DNA of 64,000 bases from Arthrobacter sp. Leaf234 (GCF_001422665.1 NZ_LMLU01000001.1:230797-294796), one strand, 5' to 3'. Positions 25,921-35,613 are shown, numbered from the stretch's first letter. The notes: a model not told the origin generated them from the sequence alone. A program made the numbers and translations.

Positions 25921-26562
25921 TCACAGGTGGGTGCGGAGGTCGGCGGCGAGGGCAGCGCGTGGATTGTGGGAGTGGCGGACGCCCACGGTGAACGCCCCTG
26001 CGGACCGACCGAGTCCGAGATAGGTGTCGCTGTCCTCGAGGACCACGCACGGCGGGAGGCACACCTCCCGGAAGAGTGTCTCCTTGTCCCGCCCCGGCTC
26101 CCGCCGGGCCACACGGACATGACCGGCCAGGCCCCAGCGCTCCAGCAGCGCTTCGATCAGGTCCGGGTCGCCGTTCGAGACGACCACCTGCTCGGCCGCC
26201 GTCCCGTCGAGCGCGGGCATCAGGGCGGCCGCGAGCCAGGAGGGCCGGAGGTCTGCGAGTGCGGCTTCCGCCACCACCGAACCACGCTCCCGGTGGAGCG
26301 CCGCGATCTCGTCCGGGCCGGCAGGGAACCCTTCGCGGATGACGCGCTCCCAGATCCATTGCTCGGTGTGGCCCACGAGGTCGTCGAAGAAGTCCTCCGC
26401 GAAGACATGGCCGCGCCGCTCGGCGAGGACCCGGTAGCTGGCCTCGTGGAGCGGCTCGGTATGAGCCACCACACCGTCGAAGTCCCAGATCACCCGGCCG
26501 TCCCGGGCCCGGTCGAGGACCTCGCGGACGAGGTCCGGGTGTGCGGCGTCGCCGATCGGCAT
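25921..26562 (-). CDS. HAD-superfamily hydrolase (phosphatase)
   Basis: A 213-residue protein with HAD motif I WDFDGVVAHTE (nucleophile Asp27, Asp29), motif II VVSNGD, a motif III Lys in RREPGRDKETLF, and motif IV LEDSDTYLG. The helical cap between motifs I and II marks a subclass I phosphatase or phosphoglucomutase-like member. The ATG at 26562 follows GAAGGG; a longer open frame to 26814 is not supported. It is the first gene of a likely two-gene unit with the hydroxyacid dehydrogenase. Confidence 0.88.
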   Translation of the reverse strand: MPIGDAAHPDLVREVLDRARDGRVIWDFDGVVAHTEPLHEASYRVLAERRGHVFAEDFFDDLVGHTEQWIWERVIREGFPAGPDEIAALHRERGSVVAEAALADLRPSWLAAALMPALDGTAAEQVVVSNGDPDLIEALLERWGLAGHVRVARREPGRDKETLFREVCLPPCVVLEDSDTYLGLGRSAGAFTVGVRHSHNPRAALAADLRTHL

Positions 26563-26722
26563 GCGGGACCCTTCGGTGGATCGGACGGGGCGGAGGTGCC
26601 GGTCCCGATGTCGGCCATCGTAGGGTCGCAGGCGCGGGTGGGCCAATCCTCCGAGGCGCAAGCGCGTCATCCACGGGGCGGACCCGGGACGCGCCCGGCG
26701 GCACGCGGCGTACCGTGGACGG

Positions 26723-28186
26723 ATGAGCGTACCCCTCCGGTCCAGAGTCACCCTCGACGGTCGCTTCGCGCAGGAGCTCCCCGAGATGGCGGCCGCCTGG
26801 CAGGCGGATCCCACGCCCGGGCCCCGGCTCCTCGCCCTGAACGAGGGACTCGCCGCGGAACTGGGCCTCGACGCCGCTTTCCTCCGCTCGCCCGACGGGC
26901 TGGCCCTCCTGACGGGGACCGCCGTCCCCGAGGGTGCGACACCCGTGGCGCAGGCCTACTCCGGCCACCAGTTCGGGAGCTTCAACCCCCGCCTCGGTGA
27001 CGGCCGCGCACTGCTCCTCGGCGAGCTCACCGACCACACCGGCGCCCTGCGGGACATCCACCTCAAGGGCTCCGGCCGCACGCCCTTCGCCCGCGGCGGC
27101 GACGGGCTCGCCGTCGTCGGGCCCATGCTGCGCGAGTACGTCGTCAGCGAGGCCATGCACGCCCTCGGGGTGCCGACCACCCGGTCCCTCGCCGTCGTCG
27201 CGACGGGCCGTGACGTCCGGCGCGAGACGATGCTGCCGGGGGCCCTGCTCACCCGCGTGGCGAGCAGCCACCTGCGCGTCGGCAGCTTCCAGTACGCCGC
27301 AGCCAGTGGGAACCAGGACCTGCTGCGTCGCCTCGCCGACCACGCGATCGGGCGGCACCACCCGTCGGCGGCGGATGCCGTGAATCCTCCCCTCGCCCTG
27401 TTCGAGCACGTGGTCAGCGCGCAGGCACGGCTCGTGGCCCAGTGGATGCTCGCGGGGTTCATCCACGGGGTCATGAACACCGACAACATGACCATCTCCG
27501 GGGAGACCATCGACTACGGGCCCTGCGCCTTCATGGACGTCTTCGACTACGCCACGGTCTACAGCTCCATCGACCACGCGGGCCGGTACGCCTACGCCAA
27601 CCAGCCGCTGATCGCCGAGTGGAACCTCGCCCGGCTCGCCGAGGCCCTGCTGCCGCTCATCGGGGAGGACCAGGAGGAGGCCGTCACGACGGCCGTGGCA
27701 GCGCTCGAGGTGTTCCGCCCCCAGTACGGCGCGGCGTGGCTCGCCGGGATGCGTGCGAAGCTCGGACTGCCCGACGGCGTCCCCGACGACGTCGCCTCAC
27801 CGCTCGTCAACGATGCCCTCAGCCTCCTGCAGGAGAACCACGTGGACTACACGTCGTTCTTCCGCGGGCTCTCGTCGGTGGTGCGCGGGGACCCGCGGCC
27901 CGCCCGGGACAGGGTGCTCGACGTCGCCGCCTTCGACGCCTGGGCGGAGCGGTGGCTGGCGCTCGGGCCCGACGCCGACGCCATGGATGCCGTGAATCCC
28001 GTGTACATCCCGCGGAACCACCTCGTCGAGGAGGCGCTGGAGGCCGCGACCGCCGGCGACCTCGGCCCGCTGGACCGGCTCGTCGACGTCGTCCGCCGTC
28101 CGTTCGAGGAGCGCCCCGGGCTGGAGCGCTACGCGGCCGGACCGCCGGAGGACTTCGGGAGGTACACCACCTACTGCGGGACCTGA
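26723..28186 (+). CDS. selO: Protein adenylyltransferase SelO (YdiU/UPF0061)
   Basis: A 487-residue pseudokinase-fold protein with the family's hallmark blocks: [42 protein letters not shown], the [11 protein letters not shown] and [17 protein letters not shown] segments, and [11 protein letters not shown] with metal-binding Asn/Asp. SelO transfers AMP to Ser, Thr or Tyr of target proteins, linked to redox homeostasis. The conserved position occupied by selenocysteine in animals is the Cys third from the end (TTYCGT). It stands alone between divergent and downstream regulatory genes. Confidence 0.95.
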   Translation: MSVPLRSRVTLDGRFAQELPEMAAAWQADPTPGPRLLALNEGLAAELGLDAAFLRSPDGLALLTGTAVPEGATPVAQAYSGHQFGSFNPRLGDGRALLLGELTDHTGALRDIHLKGSGRTPFARGGDGLAVVGPMLREYVVSEAMHALGVPTTRSLAVVATGRDVRRETMLPGALLTRVASSHLRVGSFQYAAASGNQDLLRRLADHAIGRHHPSAADAVNPPLALFEHVVSAQARLVAQWMLAGFIHGVMNTDNMTISGETIDYGPCAFMDVFDYATVYSSIDHAGRYAYANQPLIAEWNLARLAEALLPLIGEDQEEAVTTAVAALEVFRPQYGAAWLAGMRAKLGLPDGVPDDVASPLVNDALSLLQENHVDYTSFFRGLSSVVRGDPRPARDRVLDVAAFDAWAERWLALGPDADAMDAVNPVYIPRNHLVEEALEAATAGDLGPLDRLVDVVRRPFEERPGLERYAAGPPEDFGRYTTYCGT

Positions 28187-28228
28187 GGGAGCGGACCGGC
28201 CCGACGCACGTCCCCCTACACTGCTAAC

Positions 28229-29209
28229 GTGACCTGGCTCTTCTACTGCTCCGCCGCAGGGGCCGCACTCGGCCTCTTCCTGGTGTGGCGGATGCCGCTG
28301 CCCGTGGTGGTCCGGAGTGCGGCCGCGGCGTTCTTCGTCCTCCTCGCAGGCCTCTTCCTCGCGAGCGCCGTCCTGCCGTCCGGTGACACCCTCGCCGCCC
28401 TCACCTTCGACACCCTGGCCATCGGGTCCATGATCGCGCTGTTCCTGATCGTGCGCTCCTGGCTCTCGGACCGCGCCGAGATCAGCCGCCTGCGCAGCAT
28501 CGCGCAGCGCAACGCGGACCAGATCTCCGTGGTGAGCCATGAGATCCGTACCCCCCTCGCGCTGATCCGCGGCGCGGCGGACCTCCTCGGCGAGCGCTCG
28601 CCGGGTCCGCTGACCGACAGCCAGGCCCGGTTCGTCACGACCATCAGCGGCAACTGCCACGCGGTGATCGCCCTCGCCGAGGACCTGCTGACCCAGGCGC
28701 GCATCGACGCCGGGATGTTCGAACTCCACCTCCACCGGGTCAACCTGCGCACGCTGGCCTCCACCGTGATCGCCGAGCTGCGCCAGCTCCATCCGATCCA
28801 GTTCGCACTGGACTGCCCGGGCGCCCCACCGAGGGCATGGGCCGACGACGCCCTGATCCGGCAGGCCATGACCAACCTGATCAACAACGCGGTGGCCCAC
28901 GCCGCCAACGCCAGCCTCATCACCGTGCGGATCGTCCGGGCCGACGACCAGGTGCTCATTTCCGTCAGTGACGACGGCGAGGGCATGGCGGAGGCCCAGC
29001 GACGGGAGCTGTTCACCCGCTTCGCCAGCGGCCGCCCCCTCCAGGACGGCACGGGACTCGGGCTGGTGATCACGCGGCAGATCGTCCAGATGCACGGGGG
29101 CGACGTCTTCGTCGACAGCACGCCGGGGCGCGGGACCACCATGCTGTTCAGCCTGCCGGAGCGGACGCCGGGCACGGCCCTCCCCCGGCCGGTGGCGGCC
29201 GCCCGGTGA
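28229..29209 (+). CDS. Sensor histidine kinase
   Basis: The 326-residue protein has three N-terminal membrane helices (about 5-21, 28-48, 58-78) and almost no extracellular loop, so the signal is probably sensed in the membrane or through a partner. The HisKA domain has VSHEIRTPL with phospho-acceptor His104, and the ATPase domain has N-box NLINNAV, DDGEGM and TGLGLVI. The GTG start at 28229 sits 42 bases after selO. Its stop overlaps the start of the response regulator gene, so they are a pair. The nearby transporter genes are the probable target. Confidence 0.93.
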   Translation: MTWLFYCSAAGAALGLFLVWRMPLPVVVRSAAAAFFVLLAGLFLASAVLPSGDTLAALTFDTLAIGSMIALFLIVRSWLSDRAEISRLRSIAQRNADQISVVSHEIRTPLALIRGAADLLGERSPGPLTDSQARFVTTISGNCHAVIALAEDLLTQARIDAGMFELHLHRVNLRTLASTVIAELRQLHPIQFALDCPGAPPRAWADDALIRQAMTNLINNAVAHAANASLITVRIVRADDQVLISVSDDGEGMAEAQRRELFTRFASGRPLQDGTGLGLVITRQIVQMHGGDVFVDSTPGRGTTMLFSLPERTPGTALPRPVAAAR

Positions 29210-29898
29210 TGGAGCACCCACACCTCGCCCTGGTGGTCGACGACGAACCGCAGATGCTGGACATCGTCACGTTCGCCCTCGAGACCCAGGGCTTCGCGAG
29301 CGTCTCCGCGAAGGACGCCGAGTCCGCGTGGAGCCTCTTCCGGAACCGCCGGTTCGATCTCGTGGTGCTGGACGTCATGCTCCCGCAGTCCTCCGGCCTC
29401 TCGCTGTGCCGCCGCATCCGGGAGGTGAGCGCGGTGCCCGTCCTCCTGCTCACGGCGAAGAGCGGTGTGCAGGACCGGATCGCCGGACTCGAGGCCGGGG
29501 CGGACGACTACGTGACCAAGCCCTTCCACCCGCGCGAGCTCGCCCTGCGCGCCGAGGCGATCGTCCGCCGCACCGCCGTCGCGCCCGCGCCGGTGGAACT
29601 GGTGCACGGGCCGCTGCGCGTGGGGCAGGACGCCGCGACCGTCCACGGACGCTACCTGCACCTCTCCGCCCTGGAGCTCAGGCTCCTGCGGCGGCTCGCG
29701 AGCGCCCAGGGCCAACCCGTCTCCTTCCGCGACCTCCTCCTGTCCGGGTGGCAGATCGACGAGGGCCCGGGAGGCCGCGAGATGCTGAAGACGGCGCTGT
29801 ACCGCGTGCGCAAGGCGCTGCACGGCGAGGGGATGCCGCGGGCCATCCGGGCCGTCCGGGGTGTCGGCTACGAGCTTCCCCACCCTGGCCGCGACTGA
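29209..29898 (+). CDS. OmpR-family response regulator
   Basis: A 229-residue regulator with a receiver domain (VVDDEP, phospho-acceptor Asp55 in VVLDVMLPQ, Lys in YVTKPFHP) and a C-terminal winged-helix DNA-binding domain (about 135-225, ending AIRAVRGVGYELPHP). The ATG at 29209 overlaps the kinase TGA; the GTG three bases earlier is an alternative start. Tandem GTGACCG repeats lie just downstream, before the transporter operon, and are its probable binding site. Confidence 0.93.
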   Translation: MEHPHLALVVDDEPQMLDIVTFALETQGFASVSAKDAESAWSLFRNRRFDLVVLDVMLPQSSGLSLCRRIREVSAVPVLLLTAKSGVQDRIAGLEAGADDYVTKPFHPRELALRAEAIVRRTAVAPAPVELVHGPLRVGQDAATVHGRYLHLSALELRLLRRLASAQGQPVSFRDLLLSGWQIDEGPGGREMLKTALYRVRKALHGEGMPRAIRAVRGVGYELPHPGRD

Positions 29899-29917
29899 GG
29901 CGTAGCCGGGCAGTGAA

Positions 29918-29946
29918 GGTCACAGGGCTGTGACCGAGCGTGACCG
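29918..29946. promoter_or_regulatory. Palindrome and direct repeats before the Afu-type transporter operon
   Basis: GGTCACAG-GG-CTGTGACC (29918-29935) is an 18-base inverted repeat. GTGACCG occurs at 29930-29936 and again at 29940-29946, a 10-base period. Direct repeats about one helical turn apart are typical OmpR-family binding sites. The site lies 110-140 bases before the binding-protein start. Confidence 0.5.
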
Positions 29947-30057
29947 TCGTCACCGTTGCGGCCCCTGGCCGGTCGATACGGTGAACGTGCATCCTCCACC
30001 CGGCATCCGGGTGGCCGACGGGCAGCGACGACGCTTCCCCCCACGAAAGGCAAGCCC

Positions 30058-31116
30058 ATGAAGCGCACCGCAGCGCTCACCGCGGCCCTCCTCGGTTCCG
30101 CCACCCTCGGACTCTCCGGCTGCGTGGTCGACGACACCCAGCAGGCATCGGCGGACGGCGAACTCGGCGGCACGCTCACCGTGGCCTGTGGGGCCATGGA
30201 GGACTGGTGCCAGGCCATGACCACCGCCTTCACCAAGAAGACGGGTGTCCAGACGGACTTCGTCCGGCTCTCCTCCGGCGAGACGGTGGCCCGCCTCGAG
30301 GCGGCCAAGGACTCACCCGAGTTCGACGTGTGGCACGGCGGTCCCGCCGACGGCTACGGCACGGCTGCCGCCGCCGGGCTACTGGAGCAGTACGAGTCCC
30401 CGAACGCGGCCCAGATCCCCGAGAAGTACCGGGACGAGGACGACTACTGGACAGGCGTCTATGTCGGAGCCCTCGGCTTCTGCTCCAACCAGGCGAAGCT
30501 CGACGCCCTCGGCGTCGACGTGCCGACGGCGTGGTCGGACCTGCTGGTCCCCGAGCTCAAGGGCCAGGTGTCGACGGCCCACCCCTCGACCTCGGGCACC
30601 GCGTTCACCACCCTGTGGACACAGGTCACCCTGGCCGGGGGCGACGAGGACGCCGCGTTCGACTACATGCGCGGACTCCACAACAACGTCCTGCAGTACT
30701 CCAAGAGCGGCACTGCACCCGGCCAGGCGGCCGGACGCGGTGAGGTGGCGGTGGGCCTGGTGTTCACCCACGACTGCGTCAAGTACAAGGAAGCGGGCAT
30801 GAACGACCTCGAGGTCTCCCTGCCCGAGGAGGGCACCGGCTACGAGGTGGGCGGCGTGGGGATCGTGAAGGGCACGGACAACCTCGCGGCGGCGAAGGCC
30901 TACATCGACTGGTCGCTCACCCCCGAGGCCCAGGACATCGGCCCCACGGTGGGCTCCTACCAGGTGCTCACCAATCCCGAGTCGGTGCAGGACGACCGCA
31001 TGATCGATCTCGAGACCACCAACCTCGTGGACTACGACTTCGAGGCCGCTGCCGCCGCCAAGAAGGAACTCACCACGCGCTTCGACGAGGAGATTGCGGC
31101 CCAGCCCCGCGAGTAG
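30058..31116 (+). CDS. ABC transporter binding lipoprotein, AfuA/Fbp-like
   Basis: A lipoprotein of about 352 residues, lipobox LSGC, starting at the ATG at 30058 after GAAAGG. It belongs to the thiamine/iron(III)/phosphonate-type binding proteins: GTLTVACGAMEDWCQAM, EFDVWHGGPADGYGTAAAAGLLE, GALGFCSNQAKLDALGVDVPTAWSDLL and VGGVGIVKGTDNLAAAKAYIDW. Relatives bind ferric iron, but AfuA of Actinobacillus binds hexose phosphates. The clustered phospho-tyrosines expected of an iron binder are not seen, and the organophosphate antiporter next door supports a phosphorylated ligand. Three cysteines in the mature chain are unusual. Confidence 0.88.
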   Translation: MKRTAALTAALLGSATLGLSGCVVDDTQQASADGELGGTLTVACGAMEDWCQAMTTAFTKKTGVQTDFVRLSSGETVARLEAAKDSPEFDVWHGGPADGYGTAAAAGLLEQYESPNAAQIPEKYRDEDDYWTGVYVGALGFCSNQAKLDALGVDVPTAWSDLLVPELKGQVSTAHPSTSGTAFTTLWTQVTLAGGDEDAAFDYMRGLHNNVLQYSKSGTAPGQAAGRGEVAVGLVFTHDCVKYKEAGMNDLEVSLPEEGTGYEVGGVGIVKGTDNLAAAKAYIDWSLTPEAQDIGPTVGSYQVLTNPESVQDDRMIDLETTNLVDYDFEAAAAAKKELTTRFDEEIAAQPRE

Positions 31117-31166
31117 CCGGCACCCTCCCGCCGACCGCAACCCTCCCCCGCCCGAAGGAGTTCCCC

Positions 31167-32906
31167 GTGAGCCTCGACACGCTCCCCGCCGCCGCCCTGC
31201 CGGCCGCCCCGCCACCCCGCAGAGGGTCCCGCCAGGGCGGGGCGAGGATGGACACCGTCACCAAGCTGGTGATCACCGCCGTCGTCCTCATCCTCGCGAT
31301 CCTCATCGGCTATCCGCTGGTGCGGATCCTCACCCAGGCGTTCGGCGCGGAGGGCCTCGAGACGCTGCGGAACATCGCCACCTCATCGGCCAACCGGGCG
31401 GTGCTGCTGAACACCGTGGTGCTGGGCGTGCTCGTGGGCGCGGTCGGCACGGCGATCGGCTTCGCCTTCGCCTACGCGCAGGCCAGGCTCGACTTCCGGG
31501 GCAGGAAGCTGCTCCACCTGATCGCGCTCCTGCCCATCGTCTCGCCGCCCTTCGCGGTCGCCACCGCCGTCATCACCCTCTTCGGGCGGAGCGGGCTCGT
31601 CACCAACAAGATGCTGGGCCTGGACTACAACATCTACGGGCTCACCGGCCTGACCCTGGTGCTGTCCCTGTCCTTCTTCCCGGTGGCGTACATGAACCTC
31701 CTCGGCATGCTGCGCAGCCTGGACCCCGCCACGGACGAGGCCGCGTCCAGCCTCGGCGCCAACCGCTGGAAGATCTTCCGCAGCGTCACCATCCCCATGC
31801 TGATCCCGGGATTCGCGAGCTGCTTCCTGCTGCTCTTCGTCGAGGCGATCGCCGACCTGGCGAACCCCCTCGTGATCGGCGGCGACTTCACGGTCCTGTC
31901 ATCCCGCGCCTACATCGCCATCACGGGCGAGTACGACGTCGCGAGCGGCGCGGCGTACTCCCTGGTCCTCCTGCTGCCGGGGCTCCTCGTCTTCCTCGTG
32001 CAGCGCTACTGGGCCGAGCGGCGCAGCGTGGTGTCGGTGACCGGCAAACCGTCCGGCAACATCACCCTGCTGCGCTCGCCCCTGGCCCGGATCCCACTGC
32101 TCACGGTGGTCCTCGCGATCGCGGCCCTGATCGTGGCCATCTACGTCACCGTCTTCGTGGGTGCCTTCACCGCGATCCTCGGGGTCAACAACACGTTCAC
32201 GCTCGCGAACTACCGGTACGTGCTCTCGGGCATCGGGTCGGACGCCATGTTCACCACCACCATCCTCGCGCTGATCGCCACCCCGGTGGCCGGTGTCCTC
32301 GGGATGGTCCTGGCCTGGCTCGTAGTCCGGAAGGTCCGGCGGGGCCGCGGCGCCCTGGACTTCCTGGGCATGCTGGGCCTGGCCGTGCCGGGCACCGTGC
32401 TCGGCATCGGGTACGCCCTGGCCTTCAACAAGCCCTTCATCATCGGCAACATCCAGCTGCTGCCGGCACTGGCCGGGGGCGGCGCCATCTTCGGCGGCGC
32501 CCTGGCCATCGTGATGGTCTACGTCATCCGCTCCATGCCGTCCGGGCAGCGCTCGGGGATCGCCGCGCTGCAGCAGATCGATCCGGCGATCGACGAGGCG
32601 TCCACCTCCCTGGGGGCATCCGGCCTGCGGACCTTCCGCAGCATCACCCTGCCGCTGATCCGCCCCGCGCTGCTCTCCGGGCTGACCTACGCCTTCGCCC
32701 GGGCCATGACCACCCTCTCCCCGATCATCTTCATCACCACGCCGCAGACGAAGATCATGACCTCGCAGATCCTGTCCGAGGTCGATTCCGGCCGGTTCGG
32801 CAACGCCTTCGCCTACTGCACCATCCTCATCGCGATCGTGCTCGGGGTGATCGGGCTGATGAACCTCCTGATCCGGGACCGCCGCGCTCCCGCGCGCGTC
32901 AACTGA
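31167..32906 (+). CDS. ABC transporter permease, two fused domains (AfuB/FbpB type)
   Basis: A 579-residue protein with two tandem binding-protein-dependent permease domains, about 12 helices in total. Each domain has an EAA loop: DEAASSLGANRWKIFRSVTIP (about 190) and DEASTSLGASGLRTFRSITLP (about 475). Fusion of both halves in one chain is typical of Fbp/Afu transporters. GTG start at 31167 follows GAAGGAG. Confidence 0.92.
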   Translation: MSLDTLPAAALPAAPPPRRGSRQGGARMDTVTKLVITAVVLILAILIGYPLVRILTQAFGAEGLETLRNIATSSANRAVLLNTVVLGVLVGAVGTAIGFAFAYAQARLDFRGRKLLHLIALLPIVSPPFAVATAVITLFGRSGLVTNKMLGLDYNIYGLTGLTLVLSLSFFPVAYMNLLGMLRSLDPATDEAASSLGANRWKIFRSVTIPMLIPGFASCFLLLFVEAIADLANPLVIGGDFTVLSSRAYIAITGEYDVASGAAYSLVLLLPGLLVFLVQRYWAERRSVVSVTGKPSGNITLLRSPLARIPLLTVVLAIAALIVAIYVTVFVGAFTAILGVNNTFTLANYRYVLSGIGSDAMFTTTILALIATPVAGVLGMVLAWLVVRKVRRGRGALDFLGMLGLAVPGTVLGIGYALAFNKPFIIGNIQLLPALAGGGAIFGGALAIVMVYVIRSMPSGQRSGIAALQQIDPAIDEASTSLGASGLRTFRSITLPLIRPALLSGLTYAFARAMTTLSPIIFITTPQTKIMTSQILSEVDSGRFGNAFAYCTILIAIVLGVIGLMNLLIRDRRAPARVN

Positions 32907-32941
32907 CTCCTCCCACCTGCCGCAGAACACGGAGAACCCCC

Positions 32942-34099
32942 ATGGCAACCACCACCAGCACCAGTACCAGCAGCGGCACCCCCGTGCAGGCGCGTCCCTC
33001 GGGCAGCCTGCACCTCGACAACCTCGTGAAGCAGTACCCCGGCGGCGTCAGCGCCGAGCCGGCGGTCGCCGGTATCGACCTCGACATCCGGCCGGGCGAG
33101 TTCCTCACCCTGCTCGGTCCGTCCGGGTGCGGTAAGACCACCACCCTGCGCATGATCGCGGGCTTCGAGACGCCCTCCCACGGATCGCTGACCCTCGACG
33201 GCGAGGACATGGTGTCACTCACCCCGGACAAGCGGCCCATGGCGATGGTGTTCCAGTCCTACGCCCTGTTCCCGCACATGAGCGTCTTCGACAACGTGGC
33301 CTACGGCCTGCGCCTGCAGAAGCTGCCCAGGAAGCGGGTCCAGGAGGAGGTGGAGTTCGCACTGGCTTCCATGAGCCTGACCAAACTCGCGGACCGGGCT
33401 CCCAACCAGCTCTCCGGCGGCCAGCAGCAGCGGGTGGCCCTCGCCCGCGCCATGGTGATGAAGCCCAAGGTCCTGCTGTTCGACGAACCGCTGTCCAACC
33501 TCGACGCCAAGCTCCGCGTCCAGATGCGCACCGAGATCCGGGCGCTCCAGCACAAGCTCGGGATCACCAGCGTCTACGTCACGCACGACCAGGACGAGGC
33601 GATGAGCCTCTCCGACCGGATCGTCGTGATGCGCCAGGGCCGGATCGAGCAGGTGGCCACGCCGGAGACCGTGTACCGGAAGCCGGCGTCGGTGTTCGTC
33701 GCCGACTTCATCGGCCGCGCGAACTTCCTCGACACGTCGATCGAGCAGCTGGCCAGGGAGGCCGACGGCGCCCGCGCCACGGTCCGGGCCCTCGGTGCCA
33801 CCTACACGGTCCCCGCCCATGACGGGATCGGGCCCGGCAGCCCCGTCTGCCTGATGGTCCGGCCCGAGTCCGTCGTCCTGGCCCCGGCACCGGACGCCCG
33901 CGAGGTGTCCGGCACAGAGGGACGCGTCCTCAAGTCCGTCTTCTACGGGGCCTGGGTCGAGTACGAGATCGAGACCGTCGGCGGCAATGTCACGGCCGTG
34001 ATCTACGACCCCGCACCGGGAGACATCCTGGACCCCGGCACCTTCGTCCGCGTGTCCTTCGAACAGGACAGGGCCTGGCTGCTTCCGGCCGAGGACTGA
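32942..34099 (+). CDS. ABC transporter ATPase (AfuC/FbpC type) with TOBE domain
   Basis: A 385-residue ATPase with Walker A LLGPSGCGKTTT, Q-loop MVFQSYALFPHM, signature NQLSGGQQQRVALARA, Walker B VLLFDEPLSNLD and switch His in VYVTHDQDEAMS. The C-terminal 110 residues form a TOBE regulatory domain (VCLMVRPESVVL). The ATG at 32942 is used; the long open frame upstream is the shadow of the permease gene. It completes the Afu-type transporter. Confidence 0.94.
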   Translation: MATTTSTSTSSGTPVQARPSGSLHLDNLVKQYPGGVSAEPAVAGIDLDIRPGEFLTLLGPSGCGKTTTLRMIAGFETPSHGSLTLDGEDMVSLTPDKRPMAMVFQSYALFPHMSVFDNVAYGLRLQKLPRKRVQEEVEFALASMSLTKLADRAPNQLSGGQQQRVALARAMVMKPKVLLFDEPLSNLDAKLRVQMRTEIRALQHKLGITSVYVTHDQDEAMSLSDRIVVMRQGRIEQVATPETVYRKPASVFVADFIGRANFLDTSIEQLAREADGARATVRALGATYTVPAHDGIGPGSPVCLMVRPESVVLAPAPDAREVSGTEGRVLKSVFYGAWVEYEIETVGGNVTAVIYDPAPGDILDPGTFVRVSFEQDRAWLLPAED

Positions 34100-34158
34100 C
34101 CACCCCGCACCGCCCCACGCCTGCACCACTCGCGCAGCATCACCGAAAGACAGGAACC

Positions 34159-35559
34159 ATGACTCGATCCACGACCAGTGGCACCTGGGCCGACAAGGGA
34201 CTCATGAGGTTCCTCGCCGCGCCCCCACCCGCCGAACGCCTCGACGACACCACCGTCGCGAAGCGCTACCCGAAGCTCCGCCTCCAGGTGTTCCTGGGCA
34301 TCTTCATCGGGTACGCCGGCTACTACCTCGTCCGCAACAACGTCCCGCTCGTCGCGACGATCCTGCGCGACGAGGAAGGCTTCACCACCCTGGGCCTCGG
34401 CATCATCACCAACGCGGTCCTCGTGGCCTACGGCCTCAGCAAGTTCCTGAGCGCGATCGTCAGCGACCGCAGCAGCGCGCGGCTCTTCCTGCCCATCGGC
34501 CTGGCCCTCTCCGCGGTCGCCAACCTCTTCATCGGGTTCATGCCGGGGATCGGCGCGAGCGTCGCGTTCTTCGCCGTCGTCATGATCTTCAACGGCTTCG
34601 TGCAGGGGATGGGGTGGCCTCCCTCCGGACGCACCCTCGTCCACTGGTTCTCGACGTCGGAGCGCGGCTCCAAGACGGCGCTCTGGAACGTCGCCCACAA
34701 CATCGGCGGTGCCGGCTCCGGCGCCCTCGCGGGCCTGGCCCTGGCCACCTTCGGCAACTGGCAGGCCGCCTTCTGGTTCCCCGGCATCGTCTGCCTCGTG
34801 ATCGCGGTCATCGCCTTCGTCCTCCTGCGCGACACCCCGGAGTCCGAGGGCCTGCCGCCCATCGAGGAGTTCAGGAACGATCCCGCGCCGGTGGAGTCCG
34901 ACGCCGCCGACGAGAGTGCCTCGACCTGGGAGACCGTCAACCGCTACGTCATCCGGAACGCCACCATGGTGAAGCTCGCGCTGGCCAATGTCTTCGTCTA
35001 CACGCTGCGGTACGGCGTACTCGTGTGGGCCCCGGTGTACCTCGCGGACGAGCGCGGCGCGAGCCTCGGCGAGGGGATCGCCGGTTTCTCCCTCTTCGAA
35101 CTCGCGGGCATCCCGGGCACCCTCCTGTGCGGCTACATCAGTGACCGGGTGTTCCGCGGCCGCCGCTCCCCCGCGGGCATCACCTTCCTGATCGGCGTCT
35201 TCCTGGCCGTCCTGGTGTACTGGCTGTCACCGGTCGAGTGGCCCATCGGGGTCTCCTACGCCGCACTGGTGGTCATCGGCGGGCTCATCTACGGACCGGT
35301 GATGCTCATCGGCCTGCAGGCCCTCGACCTCAGCCCGCGCAAGGTGGCGGGAACGGCCGCAGGCTTCACGGGTCTCTTCGGCTACGTCCTCGGGGCCACG
35401 CTGGCCTCCACGGGCATCGGCCTGTCGGTGCACAACTTCGGGTGGGACACCACGTTCGTCCTCATCCTGGCGTGCGTCCTGCTCGCCATCGCCTTCATGT
35501 ACTCGGTGGGGCGCGACGAGAAGGCCATGCGCGAGCGGAAGCTCGCCGAACGGGTCTGA
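34159..35559 (+). CDS. Organophosphate:phosphate antiporter (GlpT/UhpT family)
   Basis: A 466-residue major-facilitator protein with 12 helices and the OPA-family signature FIGYAGYYLVRNNVPL, whose Arg corresponds to the substrate-phosphate Arg of helix 1 in GlpT, plus GRTLVHWFSTSERG and WNVAHNIGGAGSG. Family members exchange inorganic phosphate for glycerol-3-phosphate, hexose-6-phosphate or phosphoglycerate. It lies 59 bases after the ATPase gene and ends at a strong hairpin, so it is the last gene of the transporter operon. Which phosphate ester it prefers is not clear. Confidence 0.93.
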   Translation: MTRSTTSGTWADKGLMRFLAAPPPAERLDDTTVAKRYPKLRLQVFLGIFIGYAGYYLVRNNVPLVATILRDEEGFTTLGLGIITNAVLVAYGLSKFLSAIVSDRSSARLFLPIGLALSAVANLFIGFMPGIGASVAFFAVVMIFNGFVQGMGWPPSGRTLVHWFSTSERGSKTALWNVAHNIGGAGSGALAGLALATFGNWQAAFWFPGIVCLVIAVIAFVLLRDTPESEGLPPIEEFRNDPAPVESDAADESASTWETVNRYVIRNATMVKLALANVFVYTLRYGVLVWAPVYLADERGASLGEGIAGFSLFELAGIPGTLLCGYISDRVFRGRRSPAGITFLIGVFLAVLVYWLSPVEWPIGVSYAALVVIGGLIYGPVMLIGLQALDLSPRKVAGTAAGFTGLFGYVLGATLASTGIGLSVHNFGWDTTFVLILACVLLAIAFMYSVGRDEKAMRERKLAERV

Positions 35560-35567
35560 CCCTCGCA

Positions 35568-35613
35568 CGAAAGCCCCGATCCGCCGGTCGTCACCCGCGG
35601 GTCGGGGCTTTCG
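35568..35613 (+). terminator. Terminator after the organophosphate antiporter
   Basis: CGAAAGCCCCGA (35568-35579) pairs exactly with TCGGGGCTTTCG (35602-35613) across a 22-base loop that has some pairing of its own. Confidence 0.8.

Noticed and set aside
30058..34099. Ferric iron transporter as the primary call
   Set aside because: Possible by family, but no iron-regulator box was found nearby and the organophosphate antiporter and two-component pair point to a phosphorylated substrate.
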